The notes under the pieces were generated by a model. It saw only the letters and a list, made by a program, of their open reading frames with translations. It was not told the DNA's origin and made no database searches. A DNA stretch of 64,000 bases from Straminergon stramineum (Eukaryota; Streptophyta; Bryopsida; Hypnales; Calliergonaceae). Positions 1 to 11,880 of this stretch are shown piece by piece (within the stretch, counting starts at the first letter, position 1; every line of letters begins with the position of its first letter). The stretch is from positions 18,897,430-18,961,429 of the forward strand of contig OY987263.1 of the NCBI GenBank assembly GCA_963920665.1, in the 5' to 3' direction. Position numbers and translations under genes: made by a program.

Positions 1-624
1 TTGGAACACTATATTTGTCAAACCCAAATCCCCAAAGATTCTAACTGTGTATCAATTTTTATATTTTTTTGAAATTCCATTATTTCTATTTTGGCTTCAA
101 ACCACCTGGTTTTAAGTTGTTATTAATACAAAAATCCAACTGGTTGGCTAACAAACCTTTGAACTCTTTTATTTTATTTTATTCCAAAATTTTCAGCATT
201 TGTTTCATAAATTAATTGAATCTCAAAGGTTCCCATTGGTCCTTTCAAAATCTTTTGAACTCCCTCAATTGAATAGAAACTATGGACTTCAATTTAGTCT
301 TGTGATTTTGAAATTCTATTATTTTTGTCTTAGCTTCATTCCACCATTTTCTTCTTGACTTCATTCCACTATTTTTGTCATGGTTTCATTTCACTATTTT
401 AGTCAAGGTTCCTAAAAAGGCAACATTGACAAAGTAGACTCTATATATGTTAATACAAAAATCCCAAAAGTCACTACCAAAACAAGCTAAATCAGTTCCC
501 ACCTAAAAGTTATCATTTAGAATTTAATTTTTCATTGGCTTGTTATAGGAGATTTAATTCAATGCACCAAGGAACACATTGTGTTGATACAATAGAAAGT
601 TATGAAGAATCAAAGTTGTTTTAG
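1..624. other. AT-rich spacer, no gene seen
   Basis: I see no coding exon. Bases from about 545 resemble 10830-10985 later in the window, so this is part of a dispersed repeat that a small transposon has interrupted at 627. Confidence 0.5.
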
Positions 625-626
625 TA

Positions 627-1028
627 AGGTGAAGGCACCCATTACTAACCGGTGCCCCATTGGTAATTGATAGGGTGTCTCAAATTCAAGAGAGGTTGGG
701 ACTCTTTCCATTTTTCAAAAAATAACAGACATGTCCCTCATCTTGCATGCCACGGCATGTTTAGATACCAAAGTGACATGACACATGTCCTTCACGTTGA
801 ATGATTCTAAATGAGCGGTTTTAGAAGACTCTAGACATTGGACATGGGTCCAAACCAACTTTTGGCTTTAAAATTCATAGTGAATTCAATTCAAGTGATA
901 AAAATACCAAAGTTTTTACAATCTCCATCATTCTTGTAGTTGCACCTTTGAAAATATTTGCTTCATCTTACACTACTCCAGATCATGTCCAAAATTCCTT
1001 ATTTGATTGATTATAGGTGCCTTCACCT
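627..1028. mobile_element. 402-bp TIR element with TA target duplication
   Basis: The ends are a perfect 13-bp inverted repeat, AGGTGAAGGCACC, flanked on both sides by TA (625-626 and 1029-1030). A related sequence at about 10905-10930 reads straight through (TAGAGGTTCTAAAAT) without the insert, so it acts as an empty site. TA duplication is typical of Tc1/mariner-type MITEs, but the TIR is not the usual Stowaway CTCCCTCC, so the superfamily is a guess. There is no coding capacity. Confidence 0.7.
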
Positions 1029-1030
1029 TA

Positions 1031-1650
1031 GATGTTCTAAAATAGTTTCTTAAAAATAAATACATATAAATTTAGGAGATGTATATTGTTGAATCATTTC
1101 ATCAAGTGTCACAATTAGGCACCGCACGCATTTGGGTGTCCCTATCTTATATCAATAAGTCTATTTACAACAATCTAAGTTTGACAAAGACATCCTTGTC
1201 TCACAATTAATCACCAAGATAATGATTTGAGCTAGGAATTTCAAAACAACCATTCCTAAAAATTTATGTACAACAAATAGAAAAAATATTAAAAAAAAAA
1301 TATTAAAATGAATTTGTACCCTATTTGTACTAGTAGATCTTGACAACCCTCCCTCTACATGGATGGAGTTAAGGTAGAAGTACCTGTAACCAATACTTCA
1401 AGCAATCCCACATATTTTGGGGATGAAATGAAGACTTTGACTATTTGTACTACACTTGAAAATTGAAAATCTTGAATATTTTGTGAATTTTTATGAATAA
1501 ACTACAAATTTTTGAAGTTCAAGTAGATGGTACAACCCAAATCATTTTTTGCATTCATGTATGCAATTTGCACAATTTGAACTACTCATACTAACATACT
1601 TTTTAGATTGATTTAAAGTACAAGGTTAGGAATGAGTATTTGTACCTAGG
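1031..1650. other. AT-rich spacer, no gene seen
   Basis: Only short chance ORFs occur here. The first bases continue the dispersed repeat that the 627-1028 element interrupts. Confidence 0.5.
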
Positions 1651-2373
1651 TGATTGCAAGAAACACTTCAAGTTTTGGGCTGTAGGACTAACAATACCCC
1701 TACAAAACTATCAATATTGTGTATCAAAAGTGCTCTTCAATTCTAAACTATCCATTTGAGGTGCTTGCAAATCTAAATCGTCATTTTTGTACTATGTAGT
1801 ATTATGTAATACTATAGACTATAGTGGGAAACTACAAAAGCCATTGGGAGCAAAAAATAGCAAAATTGGGGTATGTAGACCTTTTCATTTTTAGTGATTC
1901 AAAAAAAATTCCATAGAAAAAGCCATTTTTCTATAGAAGATTGCACTTGCATTGCACCAAAAAATTCTTGTAGAATTTTTTTCCCCTCTTCATAGCCTTT
2001 GCACAAAGGAAGGTCACTTTGACCCCATGTGTGCAACCAACATGTTTCTATTTTCATAAAAACTCATAGTTAGTCTTTGTAATGTTAGTAAACCTCCAAC
2101 ATGTCCAATTTGTGGCTTCAAATTCACATTTTTGGGTCAAAAATAGGCCTAAAAAACTCCAAAATTGTCAAGGTAGATATCCAATCGGGGGCACATTAAA
2201 AACAGTAAATAATTTTGAAAAATTTGAAAAAATTACTCAATGTTTGAAACTACCGCATGTACCTTCTATCCAAATTTCATGCTAAACAAACAAACAATGT
2301 AAAAGTTATGAGCAAAAAAACACCCTTCCAAGGGCAAGGGGACAAAGAATAGGACAATTGTTTCTTGCAATCA
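1651..2373. mobile_element. TIR element, TGATTGCAAGAAACA family
   Basis: The ends are inverted copies of TGATTGCAAGAAACA, flanked by similar heptamers (ACCTAGG on the left, ACCTTAG on the right), which may be a decayed target duplication. The same sequence recurs inverted at 30771-30893 plus 35595-36060, and an isolated end lies near 43475-43490. The short ORF at 2082-2285 lies inside and resembles nothing. The superfamily is not identified. Confidence 0.5.
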
Positions 2374-3221
2374 TCCACCTTAGTATTATTTGGATTCATG
2401 CATCTTGTATGTTTTTTAAAATAATCCCACCTTATCAATGGTATAATACCAACAATTTGGAAGGTACATTAATATAGTACTACACCTAAAAATTTTAGAA
2501 TAAGTATTTGAACATCAATCTTATTATGAAATTCTCTAAATTCTATATGAATTAAAAAGGAGATTCCAAATTTTCTTAGCATGCATTGTTTTGGACATTC
2601 TATAAATTAACTATATATTTTCAATGTACCCAAAACACATATGCTAAAATTTATCCTAGGTACTCATGTCTCGAGACTAATCCAAATATTTATCCTTGAA
2701 GGACATTTTGGGTCCTAGAAAAGATGCCCAAAATGGGAGTTTAGAATCTTTATGATATAGGTATCATGAACCTTGCTCAAAAGACCAATTAACAATGAGA
2801 TTCAGTCTTCGTCAAGCTAATGGACAAACTCAAAGCTATTATAGGTTGAACCTTTCTTAATGCATAATATGCAAAAAAGAGAATTTGTAGACAATAGGTT
2901 GACCTGCATGTGATTCAAGATGGAAAGCTAAATGTGGCCTCTTGAAATGCATAAAACTCTCTTAGTAGTTAGTACAATGTCCTGGCACTATGCACTAAGA
3001 GAGGTTCTATTTGTATTAAAAAATTATGATAAACTTTCCCATGGGTGCAAGAATCACATTTTCAAATCATGATTTGGAATCCAAAACTTAATATGATAGA
3101 TGCATCTCTTGGATACAACAAGAATGATATGAAGATGTTGGTATGTAGGTAAGCATTGGAGATGCTATTGAGAAGTTTTTTTGAAAACCAAACACCTTGA
3201 GCTAGATTTCACTTGAAAGGG
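2374..3221. other. AT-rich spacer, no gene seen
   Basis: There are no splice-bounded ORFs and no clear terminal repeats. The stretch ends in a flank (about 3165-3221) that is duplicated at 4225-4290. Confidence 0.45.
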
Positions 3222-3225
3222 TTAA

Positions 3226-4173
3226 ATCCTAAAGGGTTGGCATTGTGTTTTTAGCAACATAACAACATAACTTTTTTAGGCAAGTACATGTGAGCAAAGA
3301 TTTGACTTTTTTAGGATGAGGTTTTTTTACAAGGTGTGAACAAAAAATATCTTCCATGGGTGCTAAATTTCATTTGATTTGAGTATAAAAGTGAAAAGTT
3401 ATGATAGAAAACATTGTTTGTTTTTCAACTTGGGTGGCCCAAGCATATTAGAAAAAATCACTTTCTTCACAAATAAAAATTTGAAATTGGTTTTCTAGAA
3501 TCTAGATTTATGTATATGGGGAGAGCTTTTAATCATTCCATTTTGATCAATGAAATGAAAGTTATGAGGACTTTTAGTTTGCGGGCAGCTATGGAATCTC
3601 TACTCTAAAACAAACTTTGAAGTCCTTTATTTAACTCAATTTTCAATATTTTTTGAAAAAAAATAAAATCATATGATATAGATTGTTAATCAAAACATTA
3701 CAACCATTGGGATTGGTATTTTTCAATTTCATAAGAATTTTTTAACAATTTAGTATTTTGATTCATTCTCTACTTCTTTCTACTTACTATTATTTTCCTA
3801 TATGTTGTACACTTGTACAATTCCAAATTATCTGAATTTTTTCAAGCATGTAGTCAACTTTCTTTGAAGAATGAATCCAATGAAGCAGTACCATTTTGAA
3901 CGCTTAAACAAACAAATGTGACCTTGTAGAGTGCAACTACCCTTTTTTTCACAGGGCCAAAAAAAGGATTCTTGTCACTTCAAATGCTAATATCTTGCAA
4001 TCCACATGGTGAAAATTTCTTTAAAAAATTCCACATCTTCTCAAACCATCTTGCAATAAGATCTTATGGTTATATGTGTCCAAAAATGTTTTCTTTCCAA
4101 AAAAATTTACTTGTACTAGAAATGGCAATTTTGGTGTGTCTTTGGTAACCAAGTAGTCAAGAAACTTTAGGGG
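3226..4173. mobile_element. TTAA-flanked TIR element, copy 1 (948 bp), piggyBac-like
   Basis: The element is flanked by TTAA at 3222-3225 and 4174-4177. The left end reads ATCCTAAAGGG and the right end, reverse-complemented, CCCCTAAAGTTTCTTG. Its interior matches 42117-43215 (opposite orientation) and 50200-50800. The flanking sequence (GAGCTAGATTTC...AAAGGG TTAA GCAAT) recurs uninterrupted at 4262-4295, which is direct evidence of insertion at TTAA. No transposase ORF is seen. Confidence 0.75.
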
Positions 4174-4177
4174 TTAA

Positions 4178-4586
4178 GCAATTATCTCCAAGAATTGATT
4201 TTAAAAACAAGTCACAATTAGGTACACTTGCCTTAAGATTCTTTCGAAGCCAAGCCCCTCGAGCTAAGTTTCCCCTCAAAGGGTTAAGCAATAATATATC
4301 TTAAATGATTTTAGAAACAAGTCACAATTAGGGCCATTTACTTGAAGAATCATTATTCGAAGTCACTCTTCTATTAAGAATCAAGATGAGAATATGACCA
4401 CTTTCTGGTATACTACCATCATACAGTATCTACAGATTTATGGAATGAAAAGCACTGTAACCAATCCAGACAATGCTCATTGCTGAAATATCAGAATGTA
4501 CTTGAGGGGGTCATGTTTGAGAAATTGATACAATGTTTCAATATGGAACCCAAATTGTGAAATTCATGAGCACAAAGTTCATAGAA
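4178..4586. repeat. Paralogous empty site of the copy 1 insertion
   Basis: Bases 4178-4230 continue the right flank of copy 1. Bases 4250-4345 repeat both flanks of copy 1 joined by one TTAA, with ACAAGTCACAATTAGG on the right in both. The two flanking copies are therefore a local duplication, and one of them carries the 948-bp element. Confidence 0.7.
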
Positions 4587-4590
4587 CTAA

Positions 4591-6851
4591 CCCCTATAGG
4601 ATCAAGTGTCCAATCAACTTATGCAAGAAATCTCGGGTAAAGTAATTTTTGGTCGGATGTTCATGAAAATTGAACAGAATGTGGAAACATACTCCTCTAT
4701 GTTGAAAAACGAATTGTTTTTCCTAATCGGGTGCCCAAATCTAAAGTTATGATGCCCTAAACTTTTCGGGCAACTCTAGCAATTTTAGAACCTTTGGGAA
4801 ATCTTTTGTAAAAAAGTTCTTCAACTTTTGAGATTTGGCATGTACATAACTAATGAAATATGGCATACAATTGTCAAAAAAAAATTAGTCCTCAAATCAC
4901 ATTCTAAGAGGAGTCAAACTTTGTTAGCTACATTGGAGCAATTTCAAGAAAAACTAACTTTTCTTCTAACTTCAAGTCCTATTATCTTGCAATATGCAAA
5001 GTTAAAATTCTTGAAATTTTTTCCACACATTACAAATGTTTGTCTCTAAATTTTCACCTTTCAGATTTCAAATAATATTTTTTTTGTCATTGCACAACAA
5101 ATCATCAAAAAATGAGTAGTGTATTGCCAATTTACTTAAGGCCAAGTTTATACTAAGCCTAAGGTTGGATTTGCCTTCAATCTAGCCCCATTTTTCCATC
5201 CAGCCCCAATTAATGTAAAGCCCTTGGGTTGGATTCTAAGGCCCAATTTTCAATTCATGTGCTCTTGGAAAAGAAGGAGATTTTTTACTTCTTTTGAATA
5301 TTTTACTTTCACTTGATGTTGAATCTAGAGTTGACATTGATTTTCATGAGGATTTCACGAATTTCAAGAGAGAAATAATTTTCGTCTTGTCACTATAGGG
5401 GGGTGAAAATAATCACACAACTAAAAACATAATTTGAGAAAATCTCTCTCTTTTTTTTTTATCTCTTTTGTAAATCTATAATTTCCATTTCTTTTTATTG
5501 TATTTTTTATTATGAGAACTTGAATGAATTCAATGATAAATGTAAACCATACATGTTATTTCTGGTACCATAATCTTTCCTAATCATACTCTTTTTCAAG
5601 TATATGTCATTAGAAATGATAAATTAATTGAAAAAATTAACTAGGAAGCTAGTTTAATTGTAAAAACTAATCAACCAAGGGGCTAAAATCTACTTTGGTA
5701 ATGTAAAAGGTCTTTAATATACCAATAAAAGAAACATATAGTAGAACTATTAAGTTATTGTATGAAGTTTTATTAATAATATTATTATTTTTAAATATTT
5801 ATTATTTATGATAATTAATTTTAACTTTAATTTAATTTATAAAATGTTAATAATTTAAATTAAAACATCACATGTTAATCAGAGCAAATAAACATGTCAC
5901 TCAAACCAAATAAACATTGCATATCGGTCAAAGCAATTGTACATAACATTAAGCTTAAATTAAACATTAAACATATAACAAACTTCCATGCAAGCTTCTT
6001 CGACTCAGCCCCCCCGTGCTCTTAAAAATTCAACAACCCCCCCTATTGCAATGGAAACACTTCATGTGTTTCAAGAATAAAATTAAAATTAAAAAAATAC
6101 AACAATACAAATGGGAGGAAGTTTCTCGAGCTCATGTACCAAAAAAGAAAACTAGAGACTTTGCATTGGTATAAGGTGGAGATTTGTACAATCCAATGGA
6201 GGAGACCAATCCGGACCCAATGCGGCCCTAGATGGGAGTTTGGGCCACCCAAAACCTCATTCCGATTGCTCCCTTGGGGCCCAATGGTTTGGCACCAAAA
6301 CCATGCCACCTAAGGTGACACATAGGATGAGTTGTAGTTTTGGCCAGCCCCAAGTATAAAGCTCTTGGGCCGGATTTGGAGAAATGAGGGACCCTGTTGA
6401 CTCAAACTTGGAGAGTTCTGGACAGCTTTCAATTTGGTCCCAAGTATAAACCAGCCCTGTGTCCTTGCATTGCAAGGTGATTTAGAGTAAGTTAGACTGC
6501 ATATTTGCTTCTAAAAATTTTTCATGAGTGAACCTAACATCATGTACTTTGGAATGGTCAAAATCCTCATTTTCATGTAGAGCAAAAATTTTACTCCAAA
6601 AGGGCCCAAAGTCTGCTGCCCCTGTTTTGCAGGAATGAAAAAAAAGTTTTTTTCCCACTTCAAACATTATAATCTTTCAATCCATGTAGTCAAAGGGGCT
6701 GAAATTTTTTTCACACATTGATAAAATAATTTATTTCAGTTTTGCATGGATGAATTTTCCAAAAAAAATTATATTTTCATTTTTTAATAAGATACCAAAA
6801 GGTTGTAGTTTTTGACAATGTCTCCTTGAAAAAACCCTTAGTCCTTCAGGG
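4591..6851. mobile_element. TTAA-type TIR element, copy 2 (2.26 kb, carries an insertion)
   Basis: The left end is CCCCTATAGGATCAAG, preceded by CTAA (decayed TTAA). The right end, reverse-complemented, is CCCTGAAGGACTAAGG, followed by TTAA at 6852-6855. The left end matches the right end of the 28685-29248 copy (both share TATGCAAGAAATCT), and its right end matches that copy's left. A second inverted-repeat element occupies about 5139-6466. Confidence 0.55.
5139..6466. mobile_element. Nested inverted-repeat element
   Basis: The left arm (about 5139-5260) and right arm (about 6335-6466) are imperfect inverted copies. Near the ends both arms read GTTTATACT; further in, TAAAGC.CTTGGG. I found no clear target duplication. 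The small minus-strand ORFs at 6043-6475 come from the right arm and look like nothing known. Confidence 0.45.
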
Positions 6852-7067
6852 TTAAAAATGGTATAAATTTGAGGTTTCAAACAAGTGACCCATTACAATG
6901 TGGTTTATCAAACAAATAATTGTACAATAGAACTTCTACTACATGCTAGTCTGAGACTAGTCAAACACATTGCTACATTGGAGGGGTATGTTACATTAGT
7001 GAGGGTCATTTGCATTCATGACATTTGTATATGAATCAGGTTGGGATAGGTAATCAATATTACTTTA

Positions 7068-7513
7068 GAGCATCTCCAATGTTGGATAGAAACACATATG
7101 CCAAGTTTCGATGACAAAGGGAACTAAAAAAACACGCCCCAATGCAACCGGCATTGGTCACTAATTATTCCTAGGCCCATCATTATCCATCCCCTGTTTG
7201 GCATTTTGAAGAAATATGAAGAGCCCACGAGGTGGCACACTAAAGCCAAAGTCAACAATGTCATCCCTTCTTGACCTTGTTTTGCGTGCTAATAAATTTG
7301 AGCTCTCCTATTTTGCATGAAAATCTATATTTAATGTAGAATCTTCTTTCTCTTTCTTTTTATAATGCGATAAAGGTTCATTTGCGGTTTGAATTGCTAA
7401 CTTTGCATTGGGGCAATTTTTTTTTAAAGTTGCCGGCACGGAATGAGGTCCGCCTACCTCCTCTTCAAAATTTGGATACTGTGCTTGTAGCAGTGTGTGC
7501 ATTGGAGCTGCTC
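7068..7513. mobile_element. Tourist-like MITE (PIF/Harbinger type)
   Basis: The terminal repeats GAGCATCTCCAATG and GAGCAGCTCCAATG (reverse-complemented right end) are flanked by TTA at 7065-7067 and 7514-7516. A 3-bp TTA/TAA duplication with GAGCATCTCCAA ends is usual for plant PIF/Harbinger MITEs. At 446 bp with no transposase, it is non-autonomous. Confidence 0.75.
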
Positions 7514-7516
7514 TTA

Positions 7517-7949
7517 GAGAGGTTTATTACTTTAGAGAGTGCTCCTTATTAATTCTACTGCATGTGCTTGTTTCATAGCAAATTGTGGCTTCAGTGCAGT
7601 GTCTTCTAAGTTGAGCAATTTTGAAAGCCAAACTTGTTTGCAAGGGTCGAAAAGTTTGACTTGAATGTCCTCCTGGTCCGGATTGAGCACCTCTATGACT
7701 TGCTGCTCTGAAGGTTCTGCAAAAGACAACTTAGTTGGACTTCAGAAACACTAGTCAGACTAGTATGGCCCTGTGCTGTAGCCTTAATATTATATAAAAT
7801 AAAATAAAAAGTAATAATTTTCTAATTCATAAGAACTTCAAACTTCAATAACTTATGTATTGTGAGTTGGAATGCCACAAAATGGAAAGCTTATGCACCC
7901 CTCCTCACAAAGAGCTTTCCAATTGCACCAAGAACAAGACCGGGGATGC
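7517..7949. other. Spacer, no gene seen
   Basis: There is one 65-codon minus ORF (7532-7729) without homology that I recognise and without splice context. I regard it as chance. Confidence 0.45.
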
Positions 7950-8332
7950 ATGGTTTTAGAGACTCCCCATTGTAATGTTGGAGACTAAGTTTCAAACCCC
8001 AATAACAAAAAGGTAGGAGCGTTCTATCTACCACTGCAACGATCCTTCTAGCCCAATTTATGGACAAAGATCTTAATTTATTTTGAATTTTTGTTAGCTT
8101 GATGGACTCTCAATCAAAGTTTGGGTTGGCTAGAAATGGAGACCCAAACTCTAATACAAAGTCTGTCTTCATGCAAGCATTTGGCTACCATGTAGGTAGC
8201 CAAATGGGTGATAGATTTTGGACCATGTTTCTTGTGTGAAGGGTCAAGGGCCAAAATCTTCAGTTTTTGAAATATGATTGGCTAAAACCAATGGACTCTT
8301 GACCTTCTACCGTAGTGTGAAGTAGCCCTAAG
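7950..8332 (-). repeat. Composite repeat with hairpin and tRNA-like boxes, copy 1
   Basis: This is the same family as 31843-32215, in reverse. Read on the minus strand it has an end TAGGGCTACTTCACACTACGG, then a hairpin (8106-8165; arms around AGTTTGGGT / ACCCAAACT), then a segment resembling Pol III promoter boxes (GCAGTGGTAGATAG about 35 bases before GGTTTGAAAC), then ACATTACAATGGGGAGTCT. The tRNA-derived SINE reading is tentative. Confidence 0.45.
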
Positions 8333-8805
8333 TGTCTAGTCGTAGTCCATCCTACCTTATTGCTATTACAATACAATTGATGCTAAAAAGGATGGATGGC
8401 AAGGAGAGGTTGCCTTGCCTAGGCCTTAGTGTAGGCCTCTCTTGCCATTCTTTCATTGTTACCTTTCTTCTTTGACCCAAGGCCTTGGGGGGGGGGGGGG
8501 GGGCAAAACAATGCCAAATTTCACCATAAAGAAAAATTTTGCTAAAAAATTGGTAACAAACCGTGAAGTTTTTCACTAGAAAACTTCAAATTAAAAAAAT
8601 TCTTTGATGAAATCACTAGATTGTGGATGATAACAAAATTATGGGTAATGTGTGATATGTGCCAATGTGATATTTTCTATCCAATATGTGGATGAATGTT
8701 GACATTTGGAGCACCACTCACTAATATACATTGCCACTTTGGCACTTGATAAAAATTGCAAAAAACAATGTCATATTGTTTGACCCTTTGTCCAAGTTGT
8801 TATAT
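8333..8805. other. Spacer with a 17-G run
   Basis: Bases 8487-8503 are an uninterrupted run of 17 guanines in otherwise AT-rich DNA. Nothing else is recognised. Confidence 0.5.
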
Positions 8806-9078
8806 TGAAGGACGTTAAATCCTCTATTTGAACTAGGCGCCACACAGTAATTTTGTGGGTTATCTTGGTGTAAAAGTAAAAAATTCTCCCTATTTTAAGC
8901 CATGTCTATGGTATCAACAAAGCCTCTCCGAACGAATTTGGGTTCTTTGATTGCAAATATGAATTCAGAATTTGCAAAAGAAAATAATGTGCAAAAAATT
9001 AAAAAAACTCCTACATTTTCTCCAAGGTAAATTTGCCCCTACAAGGCCCAGTTTGAATGGAGGATTTAACGTCCTTCA
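8806..9078. repeat. 273-bp inverted-repeat (MITE-like) element
   Basis: The ends are inverted copies of TGAAGGACGTTAAATCCTC, with weaker similarity continuing for about ten bases. TAT flanks both sides (8803-8805 and 9079-9081), fitting a 2-3 bp duplication. There is no coding capacity. Confidence 0.6.
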
Positions 9079-9503
9079 TATAAGGTAGACCAACCCATTT
9101 ATGCCAGCTTCCTATAACCACCATCCTATTTTTGGCCCCATCTCCAAGATAAAACTCACCCAAATCCATTCACTATTCTGACAATTTTAGTGCATTGATT
9201 CCAACTTGGATAATGTGTCAACCTTTGATTGGTAGATACTCCAGTGCTAATAGGTACATGTAATGGCGGTTATAGGTTTAGGATAGGACATTTATGACTC
9301 TAGTCTAGTGGTGGTTTTGTAATTTAGGGCAGACGACTTTAGAAATTCATAGAAATTACAATTTCCATCAGAAAATTATAATTCCACTTGGGGTTGATTT
9401 GTGAAACATGTGCACACCTCTGGAAAATATGTGCCCCTCCTAGAGTTGGTCCTAATATACTCAGATTGTGAATCAGGGTGGTAATAGGTTGGTCTACCTT
9501 ATA
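9079..9503. repeat. 425-bp inverted-repeat (MITE-like) element
   Basis: A perfect 17-bp inverted repeat, TATAAGGTAGACCAACC, bounds it, directly abutting the previous element. TATA at each end could hide a TA duplication. No ORF is seen. Confidence 0.6.
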
Positions 9504-10970
9504 CTCGGCTGGGGTTTGTTTTGTTTGTCCTTTCAGTTATCCCTGCAATGAAATTTTTTTTTTCTCCATTTGTGTCCCCCCCCAAAAGAAAACAAAAGAA
9601 AAGGATGGACGTCATGTGGCCAGGAGAACTGAACTGAACTGAACTGAAGTGGAGAACGTCCTCAGTCCCTCACTCTTTCAATTCCTGGCACGCAACTGCA
9701 GCCAGTGTTCCCCAATCTCAAGAGTCAGTCAAGACCCTCCGGACGGCCTGTCAGTGGAGGTCAGGTCCAGTGACTCCAGTACGTCCAGGTGACCAAGTGA
9801 TGAGACTTCCAACCAGATCAGTCAGTCAGTCAGGTCTTCAGCTTAAGTTCATTAAAACTCAACTTAGCTTACACAGCCGGCAGGCTATATTAACTTATTA
9901 ACTGAAGCGCTTTCAGTGGGTTTTTTTAGGGGTTTTCTTTTGAACCAATGAAACGTAATTTCATTGCTAAAGGTACGGGAAGTCACTGACAAACCTGCCA
10001 GCCAGCCACAGGTGGCACTTACTTTACTTTCAGTTGTTTGAATAGTAGGATTGTTTGATGCATTTTCTGCAGGAAAAGACGGAGTCCCGAGTTCCGTCAG
10101 TTCCCCCGCCACTCACTGCAACTGCAATAACGTAAGGAAGAAGGTAAGGTATCCTAACTTAGATTCTTCTTCCAGCAAAAGACAAGGACAGCAGCCTCTC
10201 CACAAGCTTAGTTTAGACTGGTACTGTACATCACCATTGACCAGGATCAGGGCCATGATTCAATACTGTACTGTACCCATACCCTTCTCCATGAACAGCC
10301 AAGGGAAATAAATAAATTTTATTTTTAAAATGACTAGGGAAGGTGCCAAAGGATTTAAGTATCTGAACTTTCATTCAGTTACTTCACTTAAGTTAGTTTC
10401 AAGAAGTTTCAGATTTCCAGTCAAAAGTGACGGGAGAAATTCACAAATTGGAAACGAAGGGCAAGCCAGTGTCAGTTGTTGCACTCTTACTGTAAGTTAC
10501 TACCAGATTTGATCGAAGCTTATGATAGACAGACACTTCACGAGTAATGCAGAAGAGAGGTACATAATTTGCTATCCAGGTCGAAGGAATCCTAAATAAT
10601 ATACGCTTAATCAGCTACTGAAAAATTAAGGGAAGATGTGGAGTTCTGTTGGAAATAAAAGGAGGAAGGAGCTATTGGGTTTAGGGTTCATGTCAAAGCT
10701 GCCTTGAAAGGTTTTTAGAACATTGATGTGTAAGGTGGGTACTCCCCAAACTGCCACTTTTTGCTACTATACCTAATTACTATTAGTAGAATGGTTTAAT
10801 TTTCATACTTTCTTGTTGGCAACAAGTGGAAGGAGTAGTTCCAATGCATCAAAGAATGTGACATTTGGATACCATATGCAAAAGTTATGAAGGGTCAAAG
10901 GGTTTTTTTGGTAGAGGTTCTAAAATAATTTCTTCCACATAGGTACATATTGATTTTGGAGATGTATAGT
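9504..10970. other. GC-richer unique stretch, no gene recognised
   Basis: About 9600-10600 is clearly richer in G and C than its surroundings and has short motifs repeated in tandem (GAACT at 9627-9650, CAGT near 9820-9835). ORFs of 60-86 codons exist on both strands but overlap each other and match nothing I know. It could be a gene fragment, a non-coding transcript or an old insertion. Confidence 0.35.
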
Positions 10971-11880
10971 GGGGTACAATAATCTTACAAACAACTTTAT
11001 TGTGCCATTCAAAGAATCTTGCATAATATTGAATAAAATTGGAATATTTTGTCTTGCAAAATTAACACTCAATTCTTACACAATCCCAATCAAGCATACC
11101 AAATTTCAGTTTCAAAAAACCAAAATTCCATTTTCAGTGAATTTTTAAAGCCAAATTTTACTGTTTTGCATATTATTTTATTGAAAAAAATTGGTGATGA
11201 ATTTTTTTAATTCAATTGCATAGATATGTAGAGAACATCCATGCACACATGTTTCATATAAAAAAACACCCCCTTAAGTAACAAAAATATAACCAAGGAT
11301 GAATTCAATGGGAAGCATCATATGACCAAACTTTAAAGAAATGGATATCTCTATATTTTAACTAAATTTTGGAAAAGTAAATGTACCATCATGCTCAAAT
11401 GTAAAAAATTTGTCATAGTGCGATGGTCAACTAGAAAAATTTAGTTAACCCCTAAAGGACCGAGGCACATTTGGAGTAGAAATTGTAAAAAATTGACACT
11501 TTTTAGGACAACAAGAAAAAAAATGAAAAAAAAGTTGTTTTTTCAAAATTCAACCATACCAATTTGCACTAGACTTCTTTGGGAACATGTGGAAAAATGT
11601 GGAAAAAGTGAAACACGTGTGTATGGATGTTCCCTACATATCTCTGCAATCAAATTTTAAAATTCATCACCAATTTCAATAAAATAATATATAAAACCAT
11701 GAAAATTGACATTAAAAATTCACCCAAATTGGAATTTTGGTTTTTGGTATGCTTGATTGGGTTTGTATAAGGATGCAATGATAATTATGCTCACCCAAAT
11801 ATACCACTTGTATTCCATGTTGTACAAAAAAAATATGAATGGCTCAAATAGGTCGGTTGTAAGATCATTGTTAGTACCCC
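10971..11880. repeat. Long inverted repeat (foldback-like), arms about 200-290 bp
   Basis: The left arm (10971-11262) and right arm (11590-11880) are imperfect inverted copies. Both contain CCCAATCAAGCATACC and end in GGGGTAC. The spacer holds a terminus of the TTAA family, so the element was hit by a later insertion or recombination. Confidence 0.6.
11445..11600. mobile_element. Isolated TTAA-family terminus
   Basis: TTAA at 11445-11448 is followed by CCCCTAAAGGACCGAGGC. The next 150 bases match the left end of the 28685 copy (both contain CTAGACTTCTTTGGGAACATG). No matching right end is found before the foldback arm starts, so this looks like a truncated copy. Confidence 0.55.

Noticed and set aside
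9885..10512. Small protein genes in the GC-richer stretch
   Set aside because: The ORFs are short, overlap on opposite strands and resemble no family that I know.
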